The notes under the pieces were generated by a model. That model made no database searches. It saw nothing but the letters and a program-made list of their open reading frames with translations, and was not told the origin of the DNA. This document shows, piece by piece, positions 52,560 through 61,903 of a stretch of 64,000 bases of DNA. The translations under genes and the position numbers were made by a program. The first letter of the stretch is position 1. Every line of letters begins with the position of its first letter. The stretch is from Natranaerovirga hydrolytica (lineage in GTDB: Bacteria > Bacillota > Clostridia > Lachnospirales > DSM-24629): contig NZ_SMGQ01000016.1 in the NCBI RefSeq assembly GCF_004339095.1, forward strand, positions 62,001-126,000. The letters run 5' to 3'.

Positions 52560-52670
52560 AAGAGCAATGTTATACCGCACGTTGAAACCGTTTGTCTGCT
52601 GACAAGAGAAATAGATCTAATAACCCTTGAGAATGGCGCGTTTGCGGTGTTGTCAGGGGTTTTTGTTTGG
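52560..52670 (+). pseudogene. Relic 3 resembling the 3' end of an rRNA m5U methyltransferase gene
   Basis: One frame reads VIPHVETVCLLTREIDLIT before running into the terminator and a stop at about 52670. PHVETVCLL matches relic 2 (RHVETVCLL). The DNA CACGTTGAAACCGTTTGTCT differs from relic 2 at only three of twenty positions. Confidence 0.5.
52621..52665 (+). terminator. Terminator after relic 3
   Basis: AACCCTTGA and TCAGGGGTT form a stem ending in TTTTTG. It presumably belonged to the lost methyltransferase gene. Confidence 0.65.
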
Positions 52671-52959
52671 ACATAAGAAAAGAATTAGATATTAGCTGTA
52701 TTTTACAAGATATGATGATTGATAGATGAGTTTAGAGGATAACGAGCACATAGTTTTAGAATTATATAAAAAAACTTTCAATCAGTTAAAACTATTGATT
52801 AATGTTCTAGTCAAGCAAAATTGTAATACCTTGTGTTAGTTTGAATGTCTTAGTTCAAATGGTAAGGCCACTCTTATATGAATGTGGCCTTCGGTGATTA
52901 TATCAGTCGAAAGATGTATTCATAAATTCCTTGATTCAGATCATCATCTGTCTTAAATG

Positions 52960-53645
52960 TATATTAATAAATAAATTCTGTTTTCATTGTGTTGTAGAAT
53001 CTTTCCATCGGTGCATTATCATATGGATTACCTGCTCTGCTCATGCTTTGGGTAATCTTGTTTTCAGCACAATAATTAATAAAATCTTTAGATACAAACT
53101 GCGACCCTTGATTACTATGCAATATAATTTTATCTTTAATGCAGTTGTTATTTGAAGCTATCTCAAATGTTTTTATAGCAAGATTAGAATCAATCCATTT
53201 GCTGTTAAGGCTAGCAACAATACTTCTATTGTAAAGGTCAATAATGCTGAAATTGTAACGTTTGGCTCCATATTTTTAAGTTTAAGTATGTGAAATTGGT
53301 ACACCAAATCTGGTTAGGCTTTTCTGCAGTGAAATTCTGACCTATAAGATAATCAAATATATGATGAATATATCCTTTTTTATAAGGTTGCTTCTTGCGT
53401 CTAGTGATTGCTCTAATACCCATTTCACGCATGTAAGAATAAACGGTACCATAAGAACACTCGACACCTTTGCGATTCAATAAGTCACAAATCATTCGAT
53501 AAAGGAGGATGCCATTATGTTGATGATAGATTTATTTAATTTGTTGATTGAGTTGTTCCTTTTGCTGATGATAGGACGCTTTACGGTCTTTTAAATAATT
53601 GTAGTAGTCATTCGGATAAAGATTAAGTCTTTTAAGTATAACCTA
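52960..53645 (-). pseudogene. IS3-family transposase relic (IS150 type)
   Basis: On the minus strand, separate frames give pieces of an OrfB transposase. They are RLNLYPNDYYNYLKDRKASY (before a stop), an HTH_21 piece YGTVYSYMREMGIRAITRRK and KPNQIWCTNFTYLNL. The C-terminal integrase core follows, with KITQSMSRAGNPYDNAPMER (the DDE glutamate region). Stops and frameshifts separate them, so the element is dead. Terminal repeats were not found. Confidence 0.85.
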
Positions 53646-54121
53646 TCCATGTTATATAAAAAAAGATACAGAACATTATCGTGTGTTCACCAAAATGTTT
53701 AAATCTATTATAAGAGACTGTCGGCTGTGCAGTTCTAATAGTACTAGATAAACAGAAGTTTAGGATTATGAGAGGTAGTAATGATGAGATGTTCAATAGC
53801 AATAGTTCCTGTTAAAAACCTGAGTTTAAGTGAAAAATATTGTACATATCAAATCACTATCTATCCACCGAATTCAATAAATAATATGTAAGCGTCAAAG
53901 AATTCCTGACCGTAAACCCAATAAAAGATTTGTTACCATAAAAATATGAAGAATAAGAAAGGATTGTTTGTTATGGTAACGGAAGCTTCTGATATAAACT
54001 GGGAAGATATTTTAACTAGATTATTTATATAAAGGAACAATTGTTAATATCAACTGTACTACAGAAGAAAATAATTAGACAAAGAAAACAACCTTAAAAT
54101 AATTAGTAGGGGGGATTTGAT
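53646..54121. other. AT-rich stretch with gene remnants
   Basis: No gene of normal length is seen. A 19-codon frame at 53973-54032 (MVTEASDINWEDILTRLFI) has a weak ribosome site (AAAGGA) and looks like the start of a lost gene. There is no terminator or promoter I can define. Confidence 0.3.
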
Positions 54122-54358
54122 ATGAGTTATGGGAATGACAATTCCAATAAGCCATTTAAAAGGGTAAGTAAGACTGCCCATACAAGTCTAATTAATGATT
54201 CTGGTGTTAAAAATTTTCTAGAATATAAAGAGGAGGATTTATATTCTAAGGTGTTTATAAATAATAGAGGGGCGGCCACCAGTGGTATAGTCAATGTCGC
54301 TTATAATTTGTTTTTTATCCACAAGATAGTTCATATAGCGACGAACGGTAACGCGTGA
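54122..54358 (+). pseudogene. N-terminal gene fragment cut at the malate-locus junction
   Basis: The frame starts with a strong AGGGGGG site: MSYGNDNSNKPFKRVSKTAH, then LINDSGVKNFLEYKEEDL. From about 54265 it runs antisense into the response-regulator gene, so the last third is not genuine protein sequence. It is best read as the 5' end of a gene truncated when the two regions were joined. The function is not recognised. Confidence 0.45.
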
Positions 54359-54919
54359 TAAACCAACTTGATCTGCAATCTTTTCGCTCGTCAGGGGCTC
54401 CCCTGAATGTTGTTTCATATAAGATAAAATAGTAGCTAAGGTTTTTTCTTGAAGACCTTTACTTAGGGCTTCTTGTTCAAGGGTGTGTCCTATAGGACAG
54501 TCTAAAAGAGAATCTAATTGTTGTTGAGAGAATATTTCTTGACTCAGCCTTTTGCGATGCTCCATAAAACGTTGTAATGCATGATTAAAACGCTTGTACT
54601 CAAAAGGTTTTATCAAGTAATCAATGACACCAAGGTGTAAAAAATGCTGTATATGTGTAGAATCATTTGCAGCAGTGACCATAATCACATCTATTTCTTT
54701 TTGTGTCTTTCGGATTTCTTTTAAAAGATCCATACCATCCATGACGGGCATGTAAACATCCATAATGGCTAAATCAGCGGTATGATCTTTTAAATACGCA
54801 AGTGCTTCATGCCCATTAGAAAAATGATGAACCACCTTTAAAAGTGGATTAACTTCTACATATTGTTTATTGATGGAAGCGACCATTGGGTCGTCTTCTA
54901 TAATGATTACTTTATACAT
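54239..54919 (-). CDS. Response regulator, CitB/DcuR/MalR family
   Basis: The protein has 226 residues from the ATG at 54919, which has GGAGGAGG before it. The receiver domain reads YKVIIIEDDP with phosphoacceptor Asp54 (AIMDVYMP) and the conserved Lys in IKPFEYKRF. The C-terminal output domain has an HTH (GEPLTSEKIADQVGLSRVTV, RYMNYLVDKKQI) as in CitB-type regulators. It overlaps the sensor gene by 8 bp. It should activate the malate transporter and malic enzyme genes when the sensor detects a C4-dicarboxylate or citrate. Confidence 0.92.
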   Translation of the reverse strand: MYKVIIIEDDPMVASINKQYVEVNPLLKVVHHFSNGHEALAYLKDHTADLAIMDVYMPVMDGMDLLKEIRKTQKEIDVIMVTAANDSTHIQHFLHLGVIDYLIKPFEYKRFNHALQRFMEHRKRLSQEIFSQQQLDSLLDCPIGHTLEQEALSKGLQEKTLATILSYMKQHSGEPLTSEKIADQVGLSRVTVRRYMNYLVDKKQIISDIDYTTGGRPSIIYKHLRI

Positions 54920-56507
54920 AGGGGACCTCCTCCATAAAAGTGATTGTAAAAGAAGTACCAACATTTTCTTCCGATTCCCATTCAATCAGTCCATGGTACT
55001 GATCAACTACTTTTTTAATGAGATACATGCCTGCTCCACGTCCCTCTCCCTTAGTAGAAAAATCTTTTTCAAAAATCTTAGGTTGAATGGAAGGAGCAAT
55101 GCCTCTGCCCGTATCATCAACGGATAAGATACTTCCGCCTTTCCATATATAAATACCAATTTCAATTTCTTTTATACCCTCGGTTTGATGATTCAATTCC
55201 TCTATGGCATTCTCTATAAGGTTTCCAAGAATCGTGATATACAGATCTGCTGGAAGATGAAGATCTGTCCCCATACAAGAGCTATTTGGTTTAATCGTTA
55301 GATTGATTCCCATTTCACTGGCACGAATAATTTTGCCAATTAAAAGAGCCGCAATGCTAGGGACTTGAATTTTTTTTGTTACCTCACTAACAGCTACAGT
55401 AGATGCCACACTAGTATTTAAAATAAAGTTAGTAACTTTTTCAGGTTGTTTCATTTCAATAAACCCAAGGATTACATGAAGCTTATTTTTAAACTCATGA
55501 TTGAATGCACGAAGTGTTTCTACCATATATTTGGCACCACTAAGTTCTTCAGCAAGCCTGGTATATTCTGTTTTATTGCGAAAAATAGTTACTGCGCCTA
55601 TTGTTTCATTATTTTCAATAATAGGAATCCTATTTGAGATAATGTGATTGCCCTTAATAATGAGACTGATATTGTATTCGGGTTCTCCTTTGTGAAGGAC
55701 ATAAGGGAGTTTGGTTTCTGGATAAACCGTGGTAACTTTTGTACCGTATGCGGGCATCTTGTCTAAAGCCAGTATTTTTTTTGCAGATTCGTTCATGAAA
55801 ATAAGTTCTTCTTTTGCGTTGATGGCAAAAATACCTTCTTCTAAAGCGTCTAGAACCTCTTTGCGTTCAATATGAATCTTTCTAAATTCTTCTGGGCGAT
55901 ACCCAAAAAAGATTTTTCTCAACTTATTATAAAGCATACTAGAGAGGATAGAGCCTATAGCAATGAGAATCAGCCCAACAACTATAAAGACTAAAAACAT
56001 TCTTCTTTGGAGTTGTGTGATGCTAGCAGTTAGAACAGATACCATGACAAAGCCTAGAAGTTGACCTTCTTCATCTTTTATAGGGAAAAAGGCACGTCTT
56101 TGCTTGCCAAGTGTCCCGATTCCATTGGTAATATAAGGCTCTGATTCGTTTAAAATAGCTGTTTCATCACCACCGACAAAGGACTTTCCAAGGAGCTCTT
56201 TATTGGTATGATAAAAGCGAATGCTATCGGTATCACAGATGGTTATTACATCAATATACTCTAGCTCACGAACAAGGGCATCCAGGCGATTGCTAAAATC
56301 TACAGAAGGCAATTCTTCTGTTAATAAATCAGCTGCTTCTGGTAGAGTGGAGATAAGAAGCCCTGTGTTAGAAATATTCATATCTAAAGAAGCTTTTTTA
56401 GTCTCTAACGTATAATAAAGAGATACGACAAGTGAGATCATGATTGCAAGGGCAATACAAAATAATTGAGATAGATACAGTTGGTGTTCGAGTGGTTTTT
56501 CTTTCAT
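54912..56507 (-). CDS. Sensor histidine kinase, CitA/DcuS family
   Basis: The protein has 531 residues. It has a membrane segment near 15-37, a periplasmic-type PAS sensor (about 40-165), a second segment near 170-195, then a cytoplasmic PAS domain (about 215-320). The H-box reads HEFKNKLHVILGFIEM, the CitA/DcuS form. The ATPase domain has NLIENAIEEL (N box) and VDDTGRGIAP, FSTKGEGRGAGMYL (G boxes). The ligand is probably malate, citrate or another 2-hydroxy acid. The promoter lies at 56564-56592 with a cre site just downstream. Confidence 0.93.
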   Translation of the reverse strand: MKEKPLEHQLYLSQLFCIALAIMISLVVSLYYTLETKKASLDMNISNTGLLISTLPEAADLLTEELPSVDFSNRLDALVRELEYIDVITICDTDSIRFYHTNKELLGKSFVGGDETAILNESEPYITNGIGTLGKQRRAFFPIKDEEGQLLGFVMVSVLTASITQLQRRMFLVFIVVGLILIAIGSILSSMLYNKLRKIFFGYRPEEFRKIHIERKEVLDALEEGIFAINAKEELIFMNESAKKILALDKMPAYGTKVTTVYPETKLPYVLHKGEPEYNISLIIKGNHIISNRIPIIENNETIGAVTIFRNKTEYTRLAEELSGAKYMVETLRAFNHEFKNKLHVILGFIEMKQPEKVTNFILNTSVASTVAVSEVTKKIQVPSIAALLIGKIIRASEMGINLTIKPNSSCMGTDLHLPADLYITILGNLIENAIEELNHQTEGIKEIEIGIYIWKGGSILSVDDTGRGIAPSIQPKIFEKDFSTKGEGRGAGMYLIKKVVDQYHGLIEWESEENVGTSFTITFMEEVPYV

Positions 56508-56536
56508 AAAAAAGCCCCCTTAGATGCACTGGATAG

Positions 56537-56550
56537 TGTAAACGTTAACA
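56537..56550. promoter_or_regulatory. CcpA cre site
   Basis: TGTAAACGTTAACA matches the cre consensus TGWAARCGYTWNCW at every position and lies in the near-perfect palindrome AGTGT-N8-ACACT. It sits 14-27 nt downstream of the sensor-kinase -10 box, the position of a roadblock repressor site. It is also upstream of the divergent malic-enzyme gene. Confidence 0.75.
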
Positions 56551-56563
56551 CTACTATGCACTT

Positions 56564-56592
56564 ATTATAGTAGAACGATGGATTAAAATCAA
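56564..56592 (-). promoter_or_regulatory. Promoter of the sensor/regulator operon
   Basis: Read on the minus strand, TTGATT (56587-56592) and TATAAT (56564-56569) are spaced by 17 nt. The ATG of the sensor gene is 57 nt downstream. Confidence 0.7.
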
Positions 56593-56639
56593 TGCGTTTT
56601 AACTTCTGGTCCATTTTTTTTACTTACAAAAGTATTTTA

Positions 56640-56672
56640 TAACCTTCATAAGATTCTATAAGTCTGCTAAAA
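56640..56672 (+). promoter_or_regulatory. Repeated TATAA/CATAAG motifs before malic-enzyme gene
   Basis: Three AT-rich repeats, TATAAC, CATAAG and TATAAG, are spaced by about 10 bp. This is an arrangement expected for CitB/MalR-type response-regulator binding. The assignment is inferred from position only. Confidence 0.35.
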
Positions 56673-56721
56673 GAGATATTATGTATTTATAAATAATGCA
56701 CGAAAGGGAAGGTGGTAAAAG

Positions 56722-57891
56722 ATGGATTATAGTAAAAAAGCACTAGAAATGCACGAGGAAAACAAAGGTAAAATTGAAATTGTATCAAAGGTACAAGTAA
56801 AAACAAGGGAGGATTTGAGCACTGCGTATACTCCTGGGGTAGCAGAACCATGTAGAAAAATTAGAGATGAAAAATCAGAGGTATACCGCTATACGTCTAA
56901 AGGAAATTTAGTTGCAGTGGTTACAGATGGTACAGCCGTACTTGGCCTAGGGGATATAGGACCTGAAGCGGCCATGCCAGTTATGGAAGGGAAGGCTATT
57001 TTATTTAAAAACTTTGGAGATGTAGATGCGTTTCCTATTTGCATGGATACAAAAGATACGGAAGAAATTATTCAAACAGTACGTTTAATAGCGCCATCAT
57101 TTGGGGGAATTAACCTAGAAGATATCGCTGCTCCACGATGTTTTGAAATCGAAAGTCGTCTAAAAGAGGAGCTAGATATTCCCGTTTTTCATGATGACCA
57201 ACATGGAACAGCTATTGTCGTATCGGCAGGAATCCTTAATGCATTAAAAGTGGTAAAAAAGAAAATGAAAGAAGTAAAAATTGTAATCAATGGGGCTGGG
57301 TCAGCTGGTATTTCAATTTGCAAACTTCTTTTAGCTATTGGGTTTGAGGATATTATTCTAGTGGACAAAAAAGGTGCATTAGCCCAAGGCGAAGAATGGA
57401 TGAACGATGCACAAAAAAATATGGCGCAAGTGACCAATAAGGAAGAGAAAAGAGGTAACTTAAAAGAAGTTATAAAGGGAAGAGATATTTTTATTGGTGT
57501 GTCTGCGCCGGGGATTGTTACATCGGATATGGTTGCGTCAATGGCTAAAGATGCCATTGTATTTGCCATGGCCAATCCAATTCCTGAAATCATGCCAGAT
57601 GAAGCCAAACAAGGTGGGGCAAAAGTCATTGCAACAGGTCGTTCAGATTTCCCAAATCAAATTAATAATGTATTGGTTTTTCCAGGTATTTTTCGAGGGG
57701 CACTAGATGCAAGGGCAACGGATATTACAGAAGAGATGAAAATCGCTGCGGCTTATGCGATTGCAGATATTATTAAAGAGGAAGAATTGACACAGGAGTA
57801 CATCATTCCAGGAGCCTTTGATGAGCGAGTAGCAAAAGCAGTAGCAAATGCAGTACGACAAAAGGCCCAGGAGCAGGGGGTTGTCAAATAA
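56722..57891 (+). CDS. NAD(P)-dependent malic enzyme
   Basis: This 389-residue enzyme oxidatively decarboxylates malate to pyruvate and CO2. It has the short bacterial malic-enzyme features: [33 protein letters not shown] with the catalytic region, [18 protein letters not shown] (metal ligands Glu/Asp), [11 protein letters not shown] and the NAD-binding [14 protein letters not shown]. The start follows AAAGGGAAGG. The transporter gene starts 1 base after the stop, so uptake and metabolism are coupled. Confidence 0.95.
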   Translation: MDYSKKALEMHEENKGKIEIVSKVQVKTREDLSTAYTPGVAEPCRKIRDEKSEVYRYTSKGNLVAVVTDGTAVLGLGDIGPEAAMPVMEGKAILFKNFGDVDAFPICMDTKDTEEIIQTVRLIAPSFGGINLEDIAAPRCFEIESRLKEELDIPVFHDDQHGTAIVVSAGILNALKVVKKKMKEVKIVINGAGSAGISICKLLLAIGFEDIILVDKKGALAQGEEWMNDAQKNMAQVTNKEEKRGNLKEVIKGRDIFIGVSAPGIVTSDMVASMAKDAIVFAMANPIPEIMPDEAKQGGAKVIATGRSDFPNQINNVLVFPGIFRGALDARATDITEEMKIAAAYAIADIIKEEELTQEYIIPGAFDERVAKAVANAVRQKAQEQGVVK

Positions 57892-59193
57892 ATGGAAAAC
57901 ATTAAAGAAAAGACGACTAATAAAATCACAGATATAAAAATATCAGGCATTCCACTACCCATTTATATACTATTAACAGTGGTAACAGTTTTTGCCATGG
58001 TCATGAATTATCTTCCATCTGATATGATGGGGGCACTTTTAGTGATGATGATTTTTGGAGGCCTTTTTAATACCATTGGCAATCATTTACCAATTGTTAA
58101 AACCTTTTTGGGAGGAGGGGCTATTGTTTGTATTTTTGCTTCTGCTACTCTTGTGTATTTTAAGATTATTCCTGATAACGTTGTGAAAAATGTATCTCAG
58201 TTTATGGGTGGAACTGGTTTTTTGAATTTATATATTGCGGCATTAATTACGGGAAGTATTCTTGGTATGGACAGAGTTTTGCTATTAAAAGCGTCACTAC
58301 GATTTCTTCCAGTAGCACTTTGTGCGATGAGCGCAGCCATTTTGATGGTGGGGATTGTAGGAAGTATGGTTGGATATGGATTTGTAGATGCCATTATGTA
58401 TGTGGCAATTCCTATGATGGGAGGAGGAATGGGAGCAGGAGTTGTTCCATTGTCTGGGATGTATGCAGAAGCACTCAATACGGATTCAGCAGCCATTATA
58501 TCTAGAATGATTCCTGCATCTACCTTAGGAAATGTTATGGCCATTGTAGGAGCAGGACTATTAGCAAAATTTGGGGAAGTAAAACCTAATCTGACAGGAA
58601 ATGGACGTTTGATGAGAAATTATCAATCCGATTTAAATGAGACAAAAAGTTCTACCATTAGCTTAGAGGCGCTTGGAATTGGTCTTATTACTGCGATGTT
58701 TTTCTTTTTGATTGGGGTAATCATTAACAACTTCGTCTCATCTATACATGCTTATGCGTGGATGATTATTTTAGTAGCAATGAGTAAGGGGCTAGGCCTT
58801 GTTCCGAAAAAGTTTGAAGAAGCTGCACATCAATGGTCTCAATTTGTAATGAAAAACTGGACCAGTGCCCTTTTGGTAGGAATTGGTATTTCCATGATTG
58901 ACTTAGCAGAAGTTGCAAGAGCGATCTCACCACTCTACTTACTCTTGGTTTTTGTAGTTGTAGTCAGTGTAGCCGTAGGGGCAGGAATTGGTGGATACTT
59001 TGTAGGGTTTTATCCAATTGAATCTGGGATAACAGCAGGGCTTTGTACAACCAATATGGGAGGAACAGGAGATATTGCAGTATTATCTTCTGCCAAAAGA
59101 ATGGAGCTACTTCCTTTTGCTCAAATTGCAACAAGAATTTGCGGTGCATTAATTTTAATTGTAGCAAGTGTTTTAATCCAAATATTGTTTTAA
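57892..59193 (+). CDS. 2-hydroxycarboxylate transporter (CitS/MaeN/CimH family)
   Basis: The protein has 433 residues and about eleven hydrophobic segments. Family features include MMGALLVMMIFGGLFNTIGN, the GG(M)GAG loop IPMMGGGMGAGVVPLSGMYA and the second re-entrant GGTGDIAVLSSAKRME region. Members import malate or citrate by Na+/H+ symport or exchange. It has no ribosome site of its own beyond the coupling to malic enzyme. Given the partner enzyme, malate is the likely substrate. Confidence 0.93.
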   Translation: MENIKEKTTNKITDIKISGIPLPIYILLTVVTVFAMVMNYLPSDMMGALLVMMIFGGLFNTIGNHLPIVKTFLGGGAIVCIFASATLVYFKIIPDNVVKNVSQFMGGTGFLNLYIAALITGSILGMDRVLLLKASLRFLPVALCAMSAAILMVGIVGSMVGYGFVDAIMYVAIPMMGGGMGAGVVPLSGMYAEALNTDSAAIISRMIPASTLGNVMAIVGAGLLAKFGEVKPNLTGNGRLMRNYQSDLNETKSSTISLEALGIGLITAMFFFLIGVIINNFVSSIHAYAWMIILVAMSKGLGLVPKKFEEAAHQWSQFVMKNWTSALLVGIGISMIDLAEVARAISPLYLLLVFVVVVSVAVGAGIGGYFVGFYPIESGITAGLCTTNMGGTGDIAVLSSAKRMELLPFAQIATRICGALILIVASVLIQILF

Positions 59194-59278
59194 ATAGTCA
59201 TTTTTAAAGAGTAGGTGACAAAGGAAAGCAATATTCTATGATTAAGAAAAAGAATAAAAATAAGAGAGGAATAATTCA

Positions 59279-61030
59279 ATGGAAAAAATAAAAAAAGTGT
59301 TAGCAATAGGTTTATCTTTATCTATGATTTTTATGTTAGCTGGATGTCAGACACAAACGGTAACAAAAAGTGATCAACAGAAGGAAAATCAAGTGATTGC
59401 AGGGGAAGCACAAGGACATAATGGTCCGATTAAATTAGAGGTAACCATAGAAGAAGACGCTATTAAAGAGATTCAGATAATTGAGCACGAAGAGTCTGAT
59501 TTTACAATAAGTGTGTTTGACCAGTTGCCAGAAGCAATGATTGCAGCAAACTCAACAGATGTGGATACTATTACAGGTGCAACGGTAACGAGCAATGCTT
59601 TAATTGAAGCAGTCAAAAAAGCAATACAGGCATCAGGCGTTACCTTAGTAGCGAAAGGGCAAGATGCAGATCAAAATAATAATAAAGTAGAAGATACTTC
59701 TACTGATATAGTCATTATTGGTTCAGGTGGAGCAGGGCTTACAGCAGCTATTGAAGCTACGTTTGAAGGAGCAGAAGTAATTGTTGTTGAGAAAAATCCA
59801 TTTATGGGTGGAAATACAAATTATGCAACAGGCGGTATGAACGCTGCGGCAACAAAGCATCAAGAAGCCCAAGGTGTTGAAGATAGTGCAGAGCTTTTTT
59901 ATGAAGATACAATGGCAGGTGGACACGATAAAAACGACCCAGAATTATTAAAAGTATTTACTGAGGGTTCAGCAGCTTCTATTGATTGGCTTGAAGATTT
60001 AGGGGCTGATTTATCAAAAATATCACGCTTAGGTGGACAGAGTGTAGACAGAACCCATACAACATCAGACGGTGGAGCGGTAGGCGCACATTTAATGAGT
60101 GTATTTGAAAAAAATCTTGAAAAGCTAGACATTGATGTTCGTATCAATACAAAAGCAGTAGAGATTTTGGCAGAAGAGAACCGAGTAACTGGAATTGTTG
60201 TAGAAACGGCAGATGGAAGCCAGTATACGATTCATGCCAAGGCTGTTATTATTGCCAGTGGTGGATTTGGAGCAAGTCAGGAGATGGTTACAAAGTTTAA
60301 TCCGGCTTATGCAGGATTTGGAACAACAAACAATCCAGGAGCAACTGGAGATGCCATCAAAATGGTAGAGAAATTAGATGCAGCCTTAGTGAATCCTGAG
60401 TACATTCAAACCCATCCAACAGTGGTTGCAGGTGGAAACATAATGATTACAGAAGGTACAAGAGGAGAAGGCGCGATCCTTATCAATAGAGAAGGAAAAA
60501 GATTTATCAATGAACTTGAAACAAGAGATACAGTTTCTAAAGCGATCTTAGAGCAAGAAGGAGAAACAGCCTTTTTAGTCTTTGACGAAAATGTGCCAGA
60601 AAGACTAGCAGCTGTAAGAAAGTATAGTACCAATGGCGTATTAATAGAAGCGGATTCTTTAGCAAACTTGGCAGAAAAAATAGGTGTAAATAGCGAAGAA
60701 CTTGAAAAGACAATCACTGAATACAACGGATATTTTGAGACTCAACTAGATACAGCATTTGAAAGAAGAGTGATTGCAGGCCAACTTGAAAAAGCGCCTT
60801 TCTATGCAGTAGAAGTAGCACCAGCCATCCATCATACAATGGGAGGTTTGAAAATCAATACAAGTGCACAAGTCATCAACAATTCAGGAGATGTAGTAGA
60901 AGGATTGTTTGCTGCAGGAGAAGTTACTGGAGGACTCCATGGGGACAATAGGCTAGGTGGAAACGCGGTAGCAGATATTGTAATCTTTGGTAGAGTGGCA
61001 GGAAAAACGGCAGCACAGTCTATACAATAG
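59279..61030 (+). CDS. Fumarate-reductase-like flavoprotein lipoprotein (FMN-binding plus FAD domains)
   Basis: This 583-residue protein has a signal peptide with lipobox (LAGC, Cys23). An FMN-binding domain follows (about 45-120; TITGATVTSNALIE for covalent FMN). Then comes a FAD-binding flavocytochrome-c-type domain: IVIIGSGGAGLTAAIEATFE, GGNTNYATGGMNAA, the catalytic HPT/RGEGAILINREGKRFIN segment and the HHTMGGLKIN loop. It would reduce fumarate or a related enoate outside the membrane, taking electrons through FMN. It lies after the malate transporter, so malate-derived fumarate may be the acceptor. Confidence 0.9.
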   Translation: MEKIKKVLAIGLSLSMIFMLAGCQTQTVTKSDQQKENQVIAGEAQGHNGPIKLEVTIEEDAIKEIQIIEHEESDFTISVFDQLPEAMIAANSTDVDTITGATVTSNALIEAVKKAIQASGVTLVAKGQDADQNNNKVEDTSTDIVIIGSGGAGLTAAIEATFEGAEVIVVEKNPFMGGNTNYATGGMNAAATKHQEAQGVEDSAELFYEDTMAGGHDKNDPELLKVFTEGSAASIDWLEDLGADLSKISRLGGQSVDRTHTTSDGGAVGAHLMSVFEKNLEKLDIDVRINTKAVEILAEENRVTGIVVETADGSQYTIHAKAVIIASGGFGASQEMVTKFNPAYAGFGTTNNPGATGDAIKMVEKLDAALVNPEYIQTHPTVVAGGNIMITEGTRGEGAILINREGKRFINELETRDTVSKAILEQEGETAFLVFDENVPERLAAVRKYSTNGVLIEADSLANLAEKIGVNSEELEKTITEYNGYFETQLDTAFERRVIAGQLEKAPFYAVEVAPAIHHTMGGLKINTSAQVINNSGDVVEGLFAAGEVTGGLHGDNRLGGNAVADIVIFGRVAGKTAAQSIQ

Positions 61031-61050
61031 AATAGGTGTATAAACAAGAA

Positions 61051-61077
61051 ACAGGACTCATGGGGGTCCTGTTTTTT
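61051..61077 (+). terminator. Terminator closing the malate operon
   Basis: CAGGAC and GTCCTG form a stem around TCATGGGG, with TTTTTT following. Confidence 0.88.
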
Positions 61078-61335
61078 CAAGAAGCTATTATTCCTTCATT
61101 CTTAAGTGCTACCTTTATTTTTCTAGCTCTATCATTATTTTTACTTGTTCTAAATATTTCTATAACTGTATTTTCAAGTTCAGTATTATTTCCTTTTCAT
61201 ATATTTTATTATAACCGAATAATTTTGGTCTCATTAAGTTTAACTTATTCAAACTGGAGGGGCAACAATAGAACTCATTGAAAAGTATATTTGTTCTTAA
61301 GCAGGTGTTAAAGAATAAAACCGTTCCGATTCATC
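61078..61335. other. Gene-free stretch, possible IS relic
   Basis: On the minus strand a short frame reads ENTVIEIFRTSKNNDRARKI then KVALKNEGIIAS, similar to the start of IS3-type OrfB HTH regions. No longer protein or terminal repeat is seen, so the IS reading is weak. Confidence 0.3.
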
Positions 61336-61362
61336 TCCCTCCTAAGTAGAGGAGGGATTTTC
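61336..61362 (+). terminator. Hairpin with T-run
   Basis: TCCCTCCT, the loop AAGTAG and AGGAGGGA, followed by TTTT. There is no gene directly upstream. Confidence 0.65.
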
Positions 61363-61386
61363 TCGAAACATATGGATAAAAACTCA

Positions 61387-61436
61387 TAGAACCTGTGTTA
61401 ACAGAGTATAGCTGTCTTACGGGTTCTATTTTATTG
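61387..61436 (+). terminator. Terminator-like hairpin
   Basis: TAGAACC and GGGTTCTA pair around a long loop, followed by TTTTATT. From 61437 to 61900 no gene is recognised; the open frames there lack ribosome sites. Confidence 0.55.
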
Positions 61437-61903
61437 TATTTGTATGGGTGAAAAACTCTTCAATTGATAGGTTGAATTGTATTCTTTGTAAGAATATTCT
61501 ATAATGTACATTAAGGGTATCGATGAAAAAAACTATAATTTCTGGACTATATCTGGAGTTATTGATTCTATCATCAAGTATCTGCCAGTTGTTAGGGTAA
61601 TACATTTGCTTCAAGTGAGTAAAAATGGATTTAGATTTATAATGAGTAAGACAGAGTATGTTGAGAGTATGGTGTTGATGTTAAGGGTTGAAAAATAAAA
61701 TGATGGAAAGCGTAGAAAAAAGGGCATTTGCGAGTTTTTCAGATTTTGAGAATGGAGCCCCTTTTTAAATGGCTGCTTTGTGTGAATAGGCTAACCAGTA
61801 TGTGTTATGTTTTTCAGAAGGCTAATCAGTCTTAAATTAATGCAAGGGGTATTTGTAGTGAAGAGTACTTAAGAATCATGAAATGATCAATCAGGAATTG
61901 TAG

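Noticed and set aside
61036-61281. 81-codon plus-strand frame after the flavoprotein gene
   Set aside because: It spans the operon terminator and has no ribosome site; composition looks random.
61426-61698. Overlapping short frames on both strands
   Set aside because: No ribosome sites, no family resemblance and low-complexity AT-rich sequence.
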